This document shows positions 14,764-21,657 of a stretch of 37,672 bases of DNA, in pieces. Both the position numbers and the translations under genes were made by a program. The stretch is from MA-ANB-1 sp040878225 (lineage in GTDB: Bacteria > Actinomycetota > Acidimicrobiia > Spongiisociales > ZC4RG35): the NCBI GenBank assembly GCA_040878225.1, contig JBBDMR010000018.1, forward strand, positions 1 to 37,672, in the 5' to 3' direction. How positions within the stretch are numbered: the stretch's first letter is position 1; each line of letters starts with the position of its first letter. The notes under the pieces are model-generated. The model was not told where the DNA came from and did not search any database. It saw nothing but the letters and a program-made list of their open reading frames with translations.

Positions 14764-15158
14764 TGACGACTGTTCTCGTCGAAGGAACCGCCTCCGGGCC
14801 GCTGATGGTGCTCTCCGACCCGTTGTCCTTTTGGGGCGGGGTCGACCCCGCCACGGGAACGATTATCGACCGCTCCCACCCGGCGCTCGGCGAATCGGTG
14901 GCCGGCATGATCCTGTATATGCCTTCCGGCCGGGGAAGCAGCTCATCGGCAAGCGTGATCGCTGAAACGATCCGCAATGGGACGGGCCCCCTCGGTTTCA
15001 TCCTCGGCGAGCCGGATGAGATCGTGGTCACTGGCGTCTATGTCGCCAACGCTCTCTACGGCACTCGCGTCCCCGTAATCGTCACCGAACTCCCCGAGGA
15101 CACCGAAAAACCGGTTCTTCTCAACGCAGCGGGTGCTCGCAGCGTCGCGGCCGAGTAA
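14763..15158 (+). CDS. Aconitase X small (swivel) subunit
   Basis: The 131-aa DUF126 partner of the preceding gene, equivalent to the swivelling domain of aconitases. Diagnostic features are LMVLSDPLSFWGGVDPATG, the Ser-rich loop PSGRGSSSSASV (about residues 54-65), GFILGEPDEIVVTGVYVA and the C-terminal VIVTELPED. ATG 14763 shares bases with the large-subunit stop, so the two subunits are probably made in stoichiometric amounts. The separated arrangement matches the heteromeric forms of AcnX. The 51-base gap that follows (15159-15209) holds only a short GC hairpin and the ribosome binding site of the kinase gene. Confidence 0.85.
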   Translation: MTTVLVEGTASGPLMVLSDPLSFWGGVDPATGTIIDRSHPALGESVAGMILYMPSGRGSSSSASVIAETIRNGTGPLGFILGEPDEIVVTGVYVANALYGTRVPVIVTELPEDTEKPVLLNAAGARSVAAE

Positions 15159-15209
15159 GGTCGGCCGATCTATGAAAACCGGCCTGGCTGGCGCCGATGG
15201 GAGTAGGAC

Positions 15210-16220
15210 ATGTCGGACGTCCTCGATCTGAGCGAATTCTTCGAGCACTTGCCAGTGCCCCTTTACCGAAGCGCCCCTGACGGAGCCCTCCTCGCGGGTA
15301 ACGCTGCTCTGGCACGAATCCTCGGGTTTGAGTCGATGGAGGCCCTCAGGGGCCACAGTGGCTCTGTAAACACCTTCTATCCGGATCCGGGGGCACGTGA
15401 GGTATGGCTGGAGGCCATTCTCGCCGAAGGAATAGCCCACGACTTCGATGTCGAACTGCGGCGCCACGACGGCCAGGTCGTCTGGGTGCGGGACACTGCT
15501 CGAGCGGTATACGACGATGAGGGTGGCTTGCGCTACTTCGAGGGCTGCCTCATCGATGTGACCGACCGCATCCGCCTCGAGCGTTCCCGTGATCAGTTCA
15601 TTGCAACGGTGTCTCATGAACTTCGCAGCCCGATCACCGCCATTTTCGGGCTCAGCACGGAAATGAAGAGCGCATACACGAGTTTCGAAGAGGACGAGAA
15701 AAAGGAGATGATTGCTCTCGTGGCCCGCGAGGCCGAAGAGGCGTCGTGGCTGATCGAGGACCTTCTCGTCGCCCACCGCGCCGATTTCGCCGACGTAAAG
15801 TTCTCCATGGATTCGTTTCCCATAATGGATGAGATCAGGCGGGTCGCGGACAGTGTCGACAGCAAGTTCACCATCTATGGGGTGGAGGGCATAACCGTGA
15901 TAGCGGACCCGCTGCGCACCCGTCAGATAGTCAGAAACCTCCTCACCAACGCGGTTCGCTATGGCGGGTCTGAAGCGTCGATCGAAACCGAGCAGACGGG
16001 CGACATGGTCAGGGTATCCGTTTGCGATTCCGGCGAACCAATCGATGGGGCCACCCTCGAGTACATCTTCGAGCCCTTTGTCGGCACCCCGCAGAACTCC
16101 CAATCGGTGGGGCTGGGCCTTTGGATCTCGAGGCGCCTCTCTGAGCTGATGGGCGGGTCGATACAGTACTGCCACGACGGTGAGCGCTCCCAATTCATTC
16201 TGACCCTCCCCGCGGGTTGA
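15210..16220 (+). CDS. PAS-domain sensor histidine kinase (soluble, orphan)
   Basis: Predicted cytoplasmic histidine kinase of 336 aa without any membrane segment. A PAS domain fills residues 8-118 (YRSAPDGALLAGNAALARILGF to YFEGCLIDVTDR). The dimerisation H-box VSHELRSPITAI carries the phospho-acceptor His136. The ATPase domain has an N-box (NLLTNAVRYGG, Asn247), a shortened G1 (CDSGEPID) and a G2 GLGLWISRRL. ATG 15210 has a GGGAG site shortly before it. No response regulator lies nearby, so the partner is unknown. The PAS ligand cannot be read from sequence. It may be read through from the AcnX genes because the gap is only 51 bases. Confidence 0.9.
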   Translation: MSDVLDLSEFFEHLPVPLYRSAPDGALLAGNAALARILGFESMEALRGHSGSVNTFYPDPGAREVWLEAILAEGIAHDFDVELRRHDGQVVWVRDTARAVYDDEGGLRYFEGCLIDVTDRIRLERSRDQFIATVSHELRSPITAIFGLSTEMKSAYTSFEEDEKKEMIALVAREAEEASWLIEDLLVAHRADFADVKFSMDSFPIMDEIRRVADSVDSKFTIYGVEGITVIADPLRTRQIVRNLLTNAVRYGGSEASIETEQTGDMVRVSVCDSGEPIDGATLEYIFEPFVGTPQNSQSVGLGLWISRRLSELMGGSIQYCHDGERSQFILTLPAG

Positions 16221-16234
16221 GCTTGCGTCTCTCC

Positions 16235-16240
16235 TAACCT
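16235..16240 (+). promoter_or_regulatory. -10 box (TAACCT) of the galE leaderless promoter
   Basis: TAACCT ends 7 bases before ATG 16248, with no ribosome binding site in between. A TTGAGC at 16217-16222 is too close to act as a normal -35 box. Confidence 0.5.
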
Positions 16241-16247
16241 GCAGCGC

Positions 16248-17249
16248 ATGCGAGTACTTGTAACCGGGGGCACCGGCTTCATCGGTAGCCACACCGTTGT
16301 CGAACTGATCAAGGCAGGACACGAGCCGGTCATAGTGGACAATCTCGCCAATTCCGATGAATCGGTCGTGGGCCGGATCGGTGAGATTACCGGCACCATC
16401 CCCGAATTCCACCGTCACGACGTCCGGGACGTGGAGTCGATAGTCGAGCTGGCCGGTTCTGGCATAGATGCATGCATTCACTTCGCAGCGCTCAAGGCCG
16501 TTGGTGAATCGGTGTCGGAGCCGGTGACCTACTACGACAACAACGTCGGGGGCACAATCGCACTTCTCACAGCTCTCGACAGCGCAGGCGTCACCAACAT
16601 GGTGTTCAGCTCCTCGGCCACAGTTTACGGGGAGCCGGAAACGCTTCCTCTGGTCGAATCGATGCCCGTAGGCCAGGCGACCAACCCGTACGGGTGGACG
16701 AAGATCATGATGGAACAGGTCCTGCGGGATCTCTATCTCAGCAATCCGGATTGGAGCATCAGCCTTCTTCGCTACTTCAACCCGGTCGGCGCCCACCACA
16801 CGGGGATGATCGGCGAAGATCCCAGGGGCATCCCCAACAACCTGATGCCTTACGTGGCGCTGGTCGCTGCGGGTGAGTTGGAGAAGGTCAACGTATATGG
16901 AGGTGACTACCCGACCCCGGACGGGACAGGGGTTAGAGACTACGTCCACGTGGTCGATCTGGCGGTGGGGCACATACGAGCACTCGATGTCCATACCAGG
17001 GACAGCGGCGTGCACACGTACAACCTCGGCACCGGCAGGGGTCACAGCGTTCTCGAGGTGATCGAGGAGTACGCCTCGGTGAGCGGGCGGAGCATCCCAT
17101 ATGAGATCGTAGACCGCCGCCCCGGGGATGTTGCGTCGAGTTGGGCAGACGTGCAGAAGGCGTACGCCCGACTGGGGTGGTCCGCGTCATACGGGCTCAC
17201 TGAGATGTGCGCCGACTCCTGGAACTGGATCAGCAAGGGCCCCCGATGA
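16248..17249 (+). CDS. galE: UDP-glucose 4-epimerase
   Basis: Interconverts UDP-glucose and UDP-galactose and supplies galactose for surface polysaccharides. The 333-aa extended short-chain dehydrogenase has the NAD motif GGTGFIGSH at residues 7-15 and the catalytic SSSATVYG (Ser about 123) with Tyr148 and Lys152 in NPYGWTKIMME. GalE-specific segments are LRYFNPVGAH and GVRDYVHVVDLAVGHI. Length and residue positions are within one or two of E. coli GalE. It starts right after a leaderless promoter and overlaps the mutase gene by ATGA, so the pair probably functions together in nucleotide-sugar supply. Confidence 0.95.
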   Translation: MRVLVTGGTGFIGSHTVVELIKAGHEPVIVDNLANSDESVVGRIGEITGTIPEFHRHDVRDVESIVELAGSGIDACIHFAALKAVGESVSEPVTYYDNNVGGTIALLTALDSAGVTNMVFSSSATVYGEPETLPLVESMPVGQATNPYGWTKIMMEQVLRDLYLSNPDWSISLLRYFNPVGAHHTGMIGEDPRGIPNNLMPYVALVAAGELEKVNVYGGDYPTPDGTGVRDYVHVVDLAVGHIRALDVHTRDSGVHTYNLGTGRGHSVLEVIEEYASVSGRSIPYEIVDRRPGDVASSWADVQKAYARLGWSASYGLTEMCADSWNWISKGPR

Positions 17250-18967
17250 GCGATGTCTTCGCCCGAGCGGAGCAATGGGCTGAACACGATCCCGACCGGG
17301 AGTCCGCGGCTGAGCTCCGGGCAATGATCGAAAGAGGAGACGAGGAAGCTCTGTCGGGGGTGATGGGGGCACCGCTCGAGTTCGGCACCGCCGGGATCAG
17401 AGGGACAGTAGGCCCGGGACCGGGGCGCATGAACCGCGCGGTTGTGATCCGCACCACCCGAGGACTGGCCGACTTTATCCTCGAAACGAGCGAGGCGGAA
17501 CCCCCCTTTGTGATTCTCGGATTCGACGCGCGCCCCACGAGCCGCCAGTTCGCAGAAGACACCGCCGGAGTGCTCGCCGCAGCAGGCATCGGGGTCCGTT
17601 ACTTCCCGGATTACGCACCTACCCCCCTTGTGGCGTTTGCGGCGAAACACCACGGCTCCGATGCTGCGGTGGTGATCACCGCCAGCCACAACCCGCCGGC
17701 TGACAACGGCTACAAGGTCTATGACTCCAACGCTGCCCAGATCATTCCTCCCTCCGACACTGCCATTTCCGCTGCGATATCGAAGGTGGGAGGGGCCGAC
17801 GGCGTGCCCAGGGTCGAATCCGCTTTCGATGTCTCCCACCCGCTTATCGAAGAACTGACCAATTCGGTAGTCGACGACTACTGGGCTGAGGTAGACGAGT
17901 CCCGACCCATCAAACCTTCCTCTACGGTCAGCATCGTCTACACGCCGCTTCACGGGGTCGGGGGCCGGACAGTGCTCGACGTCTTCGGGAGAACCTCTCA
18001 CCGGCAGATATCCCCGGTGGCCGAACAGTTCGAGCCCGACGGCACTTTCCCGACCGTGGCCTTTCCCAACCCAGAGGAGCCGGGTGCTCTCGATCTGGCT
18101 CTTGAAGCCGGAGAGCGGTCGAATGCGGCGCTGGTTATCGGCAATGACCCGGATGCCGACCGGCTGGCCGCCGCGATCCCGTTCGCCGGGCGATGGCGGC
18201 TCTTCACCGGAAATGAGCTGGGGGTCATCCTTGCCTCCCACATCCTGGGGAACTGGGCGTCGCCGGACACTCCGATAACCGCCTGTTCGGTGGTGTCGAG
18301 CCCGATGCTCTCCCGGATGGCGCAGGCTTCAGGAGCATTCCACCTCACCACCCTCACCGGGTTCAAATGGATCGCCAATGCAGCCCTGGCCGCCGAGGCC
18401 GAGGGAAGAGGCACCTTCGCCTTTGGTTACGAGGAGGCGCTCGGGTACACAATCGGGCGGACGGTCCGGGATAAGGATGGGATTTCAGCCGCACTCGTTC
18501 TTGCCGACATCGCAGCCATCGAAGCCGAATCGGGTCGCACCCTCCTCGATACGCTGTCCGACCTCTGGCAGGAGCACGGCATCTGGGTGAGCAGCCAGGA
18601 GTCAATAGTGATGGCGGGCGAGGAGGGTCAGGCTGCGATCCTCGCTGCCGTCGATCGGATAGCGGCGAATCCACCGGAAACCGTCAACGGTCACTCTGTC
18701 ACCGTTCTGACCGATTATCGCCGTGGGGCGGACTCGAGGCCACCCTGGCTCGGTGCACAGCATCTGATCGAGATCGAGCTGGGCGACTCCGGGCGGGTCC
18801 TGGTGCGTCCCAGCGGGACCGAGCCCAAGCTCAAGATCTATGCCGACTTGAGGGCGCCTTCAGGCGATCCGGCGACAATCCACGCCGAACGGGACAGGCT
18901 GCTTCTGGCCGCGGAGAACGCGGCAAGCGTGGTTGCCGCCGGACTGGCCACCAATTCCGGTCGGTGA
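17246..18967 (+). CDS. Phosphomannomutase / phosphoglucomutase (PgcA-like)
   Basis: Alpha-D-phosphohexomutase that interconverts hexose 1- and 6-phosphates. The 573-aa protein has all four family sites. They are the phosphoserine loop TASHNPPADNGYK (Ser147), the metal loop GNDPDADRLA, the sugar-recognition loop GYEEALGY, and the C-terminal phosphate site RPSGTEPKLKIY. The N-terminal LEFGTAGIRGTVGPG is also typical. The length of about 570 is that of the larger bacterial group related to eukaryotic PGM2 and PgcA. ATG 17246 overlaps the galE stop; 13 more residues are possible upstream but would lie inside galE. It likely supplies glucose-1-phosphate or mannose-1-phosphate for sugar nucleotides, with galE using the product. 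Confidence 0.92.
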   Translation: MSDVFARAEQWAEHDPDRESAAELRAMIERGDEEALSGVMGAPLEFGTAGIRGTVGPGPGRMNRAVVIRTTRGLADFILETSEAEPPFVILGFDARPTSRQFAEDTAGVLAAAGIGVRYFPDYAPTPLVAFAAKHHGSDAAVVITASHNPPADNGYKVYDSNAAQIIPPSDTAISAAISKVGGADGVPRVESAFDVSHPLIEELTNSVVDDYWAEVDESRPIKPSSTVSIVYTPLHGVGGRTVLDVFGRTSHRQISPVAEQFEPDGTFPTVAFPNPEEPGALDLALEAGERSNAALVIGNDPDADRLAAAIPFAGRWRLFTGNELGVILASHILGNWASPDTPITACSVVSSPMLSRMAQASGAFHLTTLTGFKWIANAALAAEAEGRGTFAFGYEEALGYTIGRTVRDKDGISAALVLADIAAIEAESGRTLLDTLSDLWQEHGIWVSSQESIVMAGEEGQAAILAAVDRIAANPPETVNGHSVTVLTDYRRGADSRPPWLGAQHLIEIELGDSGRVLVRPSGTEPKLKIYADLRAPSGDPATIHAERDRLLLAAENAASVVAAGLATNSGR

Positions 18968-18975
18968 CCGCTGAC

Positions 18976-19146
18976 TCAGGGCCGCGGGCGCTGCCCGTAC
19001 AGGTAGAGCCATCCCAGGCCGTGGACGAGCACCCCGGCCAGCAACACCACCCCCGCAATCGGTGCGCCGACGATGAAAGAAGCAATCGCGGCCATTCCTG
19101 CCGCCACGACCAGGGCGGTGCGAACTCCATTGAGAGGGCCAAACAT
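18976..19146 (-). CDS. Small two-helix membrane protein, leaderless
   Basis: A 56-aa frame on the minus strand, MFGPLNGVRTALVV at the start and LYLYGQRPRP at the end. Two hydrophobic stretches (about residues 9-27 and 28-49) separated by a Gly/Pro turn predict a helical hairpin in the membrane. The ATG is preceded by TAATGT ending 7 bases upstream, the leaderless geometry used by other genes here. It fills the only gap between the mutase gene and the amidase, and its stop lies 8 bases beyond the mutase stop, tail to tail. I do not recognise the family. The alternative reading frame on this strand gives Trp- and Cys-rich nonsense. Confidence 0.6.
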   Translation of the reverse strand: MFGPLNGVRTALVVAAGMAAIASFIVGAPIAGVVLLAGVLVHGLGWLYLYGQRPRP

Positions 19147-19153
19147 TGAATAG

Positions 19154-19163
19154 ACATTACCGT
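19154..19163. promoter_or_regulatory. Overlapping divergent -10 boxes
   Basis: The ten bases ACATTACCGT contain TACCGT on the plus strand (19158-19163), ending 6 bases before GTG 19170. They also contain TAATGT on the minus strand (19154-19159), ending 7 bases before the ATG at 19146. The two -10 boxes share two base pairs, so RNA polymerase should open only one direction at a time. Confidence 0.5.
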
Positions 19164-19169
19164 GAGTGG

Positions 19170-20183
19170 GTGAGTTCCATATTCAAGGGTCGCCAGTGGT
19201 TGGCCGGGGGTTTGGCCATGTTGACTCTTGTCTCCTGTTCCTTGGCGATGACCACCCCGCCCATCTCGAGAGACTTCGGGGTCGTGAATCCCACACCGAG
19301 CTCAACGATCCCGGAAACCACGACGACTACCGAAGCCCCCGCCCCCAGCGAGCCGGTCAGTCCTCTGCCCGAATCCGCCGGGGTTTTGATCACCCCCTCC
19401 GGCGTGGTGGTGGCGCTGCTCGATCAGAATGGGGATCGTTTCGTGATCAGGACACCCTGTGGTGTCGAGACCACGATTGAAGGCGGCACCCCGGTCGGCG
19501 ACGTCGAAGTCGTGATCGATCCGGGCCATGGTGGCGATCCCGATCCGGGAGCGGTCGGAGCGAATGGCCTGACCGAAGAGGAGATCAATCTCAGGGTGAG
19601 CCGGGTTGTTCAGCAGGTGCTGTCCGAACGGGGGGTGAAGTCAGTGCTCACCCGTACCGCCAACTACTCGAGCACTCTCGGCGTACGCGCCGCCCTTGCC
19701 GACCAGGCGGCAGCCAGAGTGTTGGTGTCGATCCACCACAATGCCCCAACCGCCAATCTGGGGGATGAGCCGGGAACCGAAGTTTTCGTTCAAAGCACTT
19801 CGGCAGACTCGCGGCGGCTCGGCGGCCTGATCTACGAGCACGTCTTCGATGCTTTCGACCAGTTCGACATTCTTTGGTCCCGCGCCCCGGATGCAGGGGT
19901 CCTCGAGGTGCTGAACACGAGAGGCACCGACGCCTACGGGATGGTGCGCAGTCCTGAGACCGTGGCAGTGCTGGCGGAGCTGGGATACATATCCAACCGG
20001 CCCGAAGCAGAACTGTACGCGACGTCGGAGTACGTGACTGTGGCCGCACAAGCAGTCGCCGATGCGATCGTCGCCTACCTCGAGACGGATGCTCCAGGTT
20101 CGGGATTCATCGCCGCCCCACGTGTGTTCACCCCGAACCGGGGGATCAGCGGGAACGTCTGTGAGGACCCGGCCCTCTCCTGA
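19170..20183 (+). CDS. N-acetylmuramoyl-L-alanine amidase (Amidase_3), lipoprotein
   Basis: Zinc amidase that cleaves the stem peptide from MurNAc in peptidoglycan outside the membrane, 337 aa. Start GTG 19170 is chosen because the TACCGT box ends 6 bases before it. This gives a lipoprotein signal MSSIFKGRQWLAGGLAML with lipobox LVSC (Cys23). A Thr/Pro/Ser linker and a small domain follow. The Amidase_3 catalytic domain (about 115-310) has VVIDPGHGGDPDPGAVG (zinc His), ANGLTEEEINL (zinc Glu), SIHHNAP (zinc His) and LAELGYISN with the catalytic Glu. An in-frame TTG at 19146 would lengthen the signal but ignores the promoter. It ends 1 base from the convergent PEBP gene. Confidence 0.9.
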   Translation: MSSIFKGRQWLAGGLAMLTLVSCSLAMTTPPISRDFGVVNPTPSSTIPETTTTTEAPAPSEPVSPLPESAGVLITPSGVVVALLDQNGDRFVIRTPCGVETTIEGGTPVGDVEVVIDPGHGGDPDPGAVGANGLTEEEINLRVSRVVQQVLSERGVKSVLTRTANYSSTLGVRAALADQAAARVLVSIHHNAPTANLGDEPGTEVFVQSTSADSRRLGGLIYEHVFDAFDQFDILWSRAPDAGVLEVLNTRGTDAYGMVRSPETVAVLAELGYISNRPEAELYATSEYVTVAAQAVADAIVAYLETDAPGSGFIAAPRVFTPNRGISGNVCEDPALS

Positions 20184-20184
20184 C

Positions 20185-20808
20185 TCAGCCGGCCAGACGT
20201 GGATTGAGGGTACATGTCCCGATGAGCCGGGCCGAGTCGAGGATGTGGCCTTCCATGGCACTCCGGACATCGGCAGCGGAGAAGTCCGCACTCAGCCCGA
20301 GCGAGTCCACATCCAGTGCATAGAGGGTGAACACGTAGTGGTGGATTATGGAGTCGTTCCAGGGGGGGCAGGGCCCGTCGTAGCCTTTGTAGGTGCCTCC
20401 CATCTCGGGGTCTCCCGAAAACCACCCGGTGTAGTCGTTGACACCTTCTCGCGGCCGATCGGAGCGGCCGGACTTTCCCTTCGGGGTGACACCGTCTGAA
20501 TAGGCACCTCTCTCCAGGGAGCGGGTGCCCGCATCGATGTCGACAAGCGCCCAATGGGTGAAGTCGGCCCTGGGAAGGTCTGCGGGCACTTCACGCCCCT
20601 CCTGGTTCACATCGTCAGGGGAGGTGGGGACGTCGACATCGATCACCAGCAGGGCGAATGAGCGCACGTTTTCGGGGGCGTCCCCCCACACCAGATGCGG
20701 ATTCTTGTTGCCCCCGAATCTGGCGTGGTCGTCGGGATCGATCACGTTGAAAGCATTGTCACCAGGAATCGGCTCCCCATCTGAAAAGTCATCGCTTCGT
20801 AGCCACAT
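20185..20808 (-). CDS. PEBP-family protein (YbhB/YbcL type)
   Basis: Phosphatidylethanolamine-binding-protein family member of 207 aa, probably cytoplasmic because there is no signal peptide. The family core is present: SDDFSDGEPIP at the start, NPHLVWGDAPENVRSFALLVIDVDVP, THWALVDIDAG, YTGWFSGDPEMGGTYKGYDGPCPPWND and HHYVFTLYALD. The His and Asp residues around the ligand pocket are kept. Start ATG 20808 rather than an upstream GTG is supported by a TAGCCT box 7 bases upstream and by the normal YbhB N-terminus. Bacterial members have no firmly established function. It is somewhat longer than the usual 150-180 residues because of extra loops around residues 60-75 and 95-115. Confidence 0.88.
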   Translation of the reverse strand: MWLRSDDFSDGEPIPGDNAFNVIDPDDHARFGGNKNPHLVWGDAPENVRSFALLVIDVDVPTSPDDVNQEGREVPADLPRADFTHWALVDIDAGTRSLERGAYSDGVTPKGKSGRSDRPREGVNDYTGWFSGDPEMGGTYKGYDGPCPPWNDSIIHHYVFTLYALDVDSLGLSADFSAADVRSAMEGHILDSARLIGTCTLNPRLAG

Positions 20809-20815
20809 GAACTCG

Positions 20816-20821
20816 AGGCTA
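20816..20821 (-). promoter_or_regulatory. -10 box (TAGCCT) of the PEBP leaderless promoter
   Basis: On the minus strand TAGCCT ends 7 bases before the ATG at 20808. It overlaps the intergenic space just after the stop of the AMN-like gene, so the PEBP gene can be transcribed independently. Confidence 0.5.
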
Positions 20822-20836
20822 GCTGATCGATCCTTC

Positions 20837-21619
20837 TCAGAACGTGAAGTGCTTGATCGCCTCACCTTCGCTGGAGATGTCGCTCATTGCCGAGATTCCG
20901 AGGTCGAGATGAATATCCGACCAGTCGGCGGTGACCTGGATGTCGCTCTCCTCGGTCTTGACACCGTCGGGAGTGGTCGGGACATCAGAGACGAGGAGAA
21001 GGGCACCGCGGGCGATCTGGTTGTGGTGGCCGACAATGAAGATGGTTGCCGTCTCCATGTCGATGGCAATTGCCGTGAGCCTGCGGAGACGCTCGAGGAA
21101 CTCGAGGTCATGTTCCCAGAGACGCCGGTTTGCGGTGTAGACGACCCCGGTGCGGTATTCGAAACCCCGCTCGACGATCTTCTCGGACACGAACTTGTGG
21201 AGCTTGAATGAGGGGAGTGCGGGCACTTCCGGAGGGAAATAATCGTCCGAAGTTCCCTCACCCCGGATGGCGGCGATAGGGAGGATGAAATGGCCGATCT
21301 CGGTGGACTGCTTCAAGCCGCCGCATTTCCCGAGGAAGAGAACCCCTTCCGGGCGTCTCGCAATGAGAAGGTCCATGATTGTCGCCGCATTTGCCGTGCC
21401 GATGCCAAAGTTGACAATGGTGAGTCCTTCTCCGTTGCTCGCCGCCTGCATCGGTCTGCTCTCTCCGACGACCTCACAGTCGAAGCGACGGGCAAACGCC
21501 TCTACATAGCTCTTGAAGTTGGTGAGGAGGATGTAGTCCCCGAACCCGGAGACCGGCATTCCGGTGTACCGGGGCAGCCAGTCGGTTGCGATCATTTCCT
21601 TGGTGAGTCCAGACGCCAT
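20837..21619 (-). CDS. AMP nucleosidase-like phosphorylase-superfamily protein (short form)
   Basis: Nucleoside phosphorylase/hydrolase fold protein of 260 aa. The C-terminal catalytic region resembles AMP nucleosidase (Amn), which splits AMP into adenine and ribose 5-phosphate. Recognisable parts are LTNFKSYVEAFA, VNFGIGTANAATIMDLL, GVLFLGKCGGL, IRGEGTSDDYFPPEVPALP, TANRRLWEHD, and the nucleoside-binding IDMETATIF followed by LLLVSDVP with the catalytic Asp. E. coli Amn is about 480 residues with an extra N-terminal domain that is missing here. Start ATG 21619 is supported by TACCGT at 21627-21632. Substrate assignment is tentative; another nucleoside hydrolase activity is possible. Confidence 0.8.
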   Translation of the reverse strand: MASGLTKEMIATDWLPRYTGMPVSGFGDYILLTNFKSYVEAFARRFDCEVVGESRPMQAASNGEGLTIVNFGIGTANAATIMDLLIARRPEGVLFLGKCGGLKQSTEIGHFILPIAAIRGEGTSDDYFPPEVPALPSFKLHKFVSEKIVERGFEYRTGVVYTANRRLWEHDLEFLERLRRLTAIAIDMETATIFIVGHHNQIARGALLLVSDVPTTPDGVKTEESDIQVTADWSDIHLDLGISAMSDISSEGEAIKHFTF

Positions 21620-21626
21620 CCGGGTC

Positions 21627-21632
21627 ACGGTA
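21627..21632 (-). promoter_or_regulatory. -10 box (TACCGT) of the AMN-like gene
   Basis: On the minus strand TACCGT ends 7 bases before the ATG at 21619 and sits in the 38-base gap after the beta-lactamase-like gene. It is identical to the plus-strand box of the amidase gene. Confidence 0.45.
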
Positions 21633-21657
21633 ACGCGGCACGGCCCAGCAGAGGTAT

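Noticed and set aside
15163..15184. GGCCG and CGGCC repeat after the AcnX small subunit as a terminator
   Set aside because: The stem is only 5 bp with a 12-base loop and no T-run follows. Read-through into the kinase gene is more likely.
14943..17045. A 700-codon open frame on the minus strand opposite the histidine kinase and galE
   Set aside because: It lies antisense to two well-supported genes, has no recognisable motif, and such long mirror frames are expected in high-GC coding DNA.
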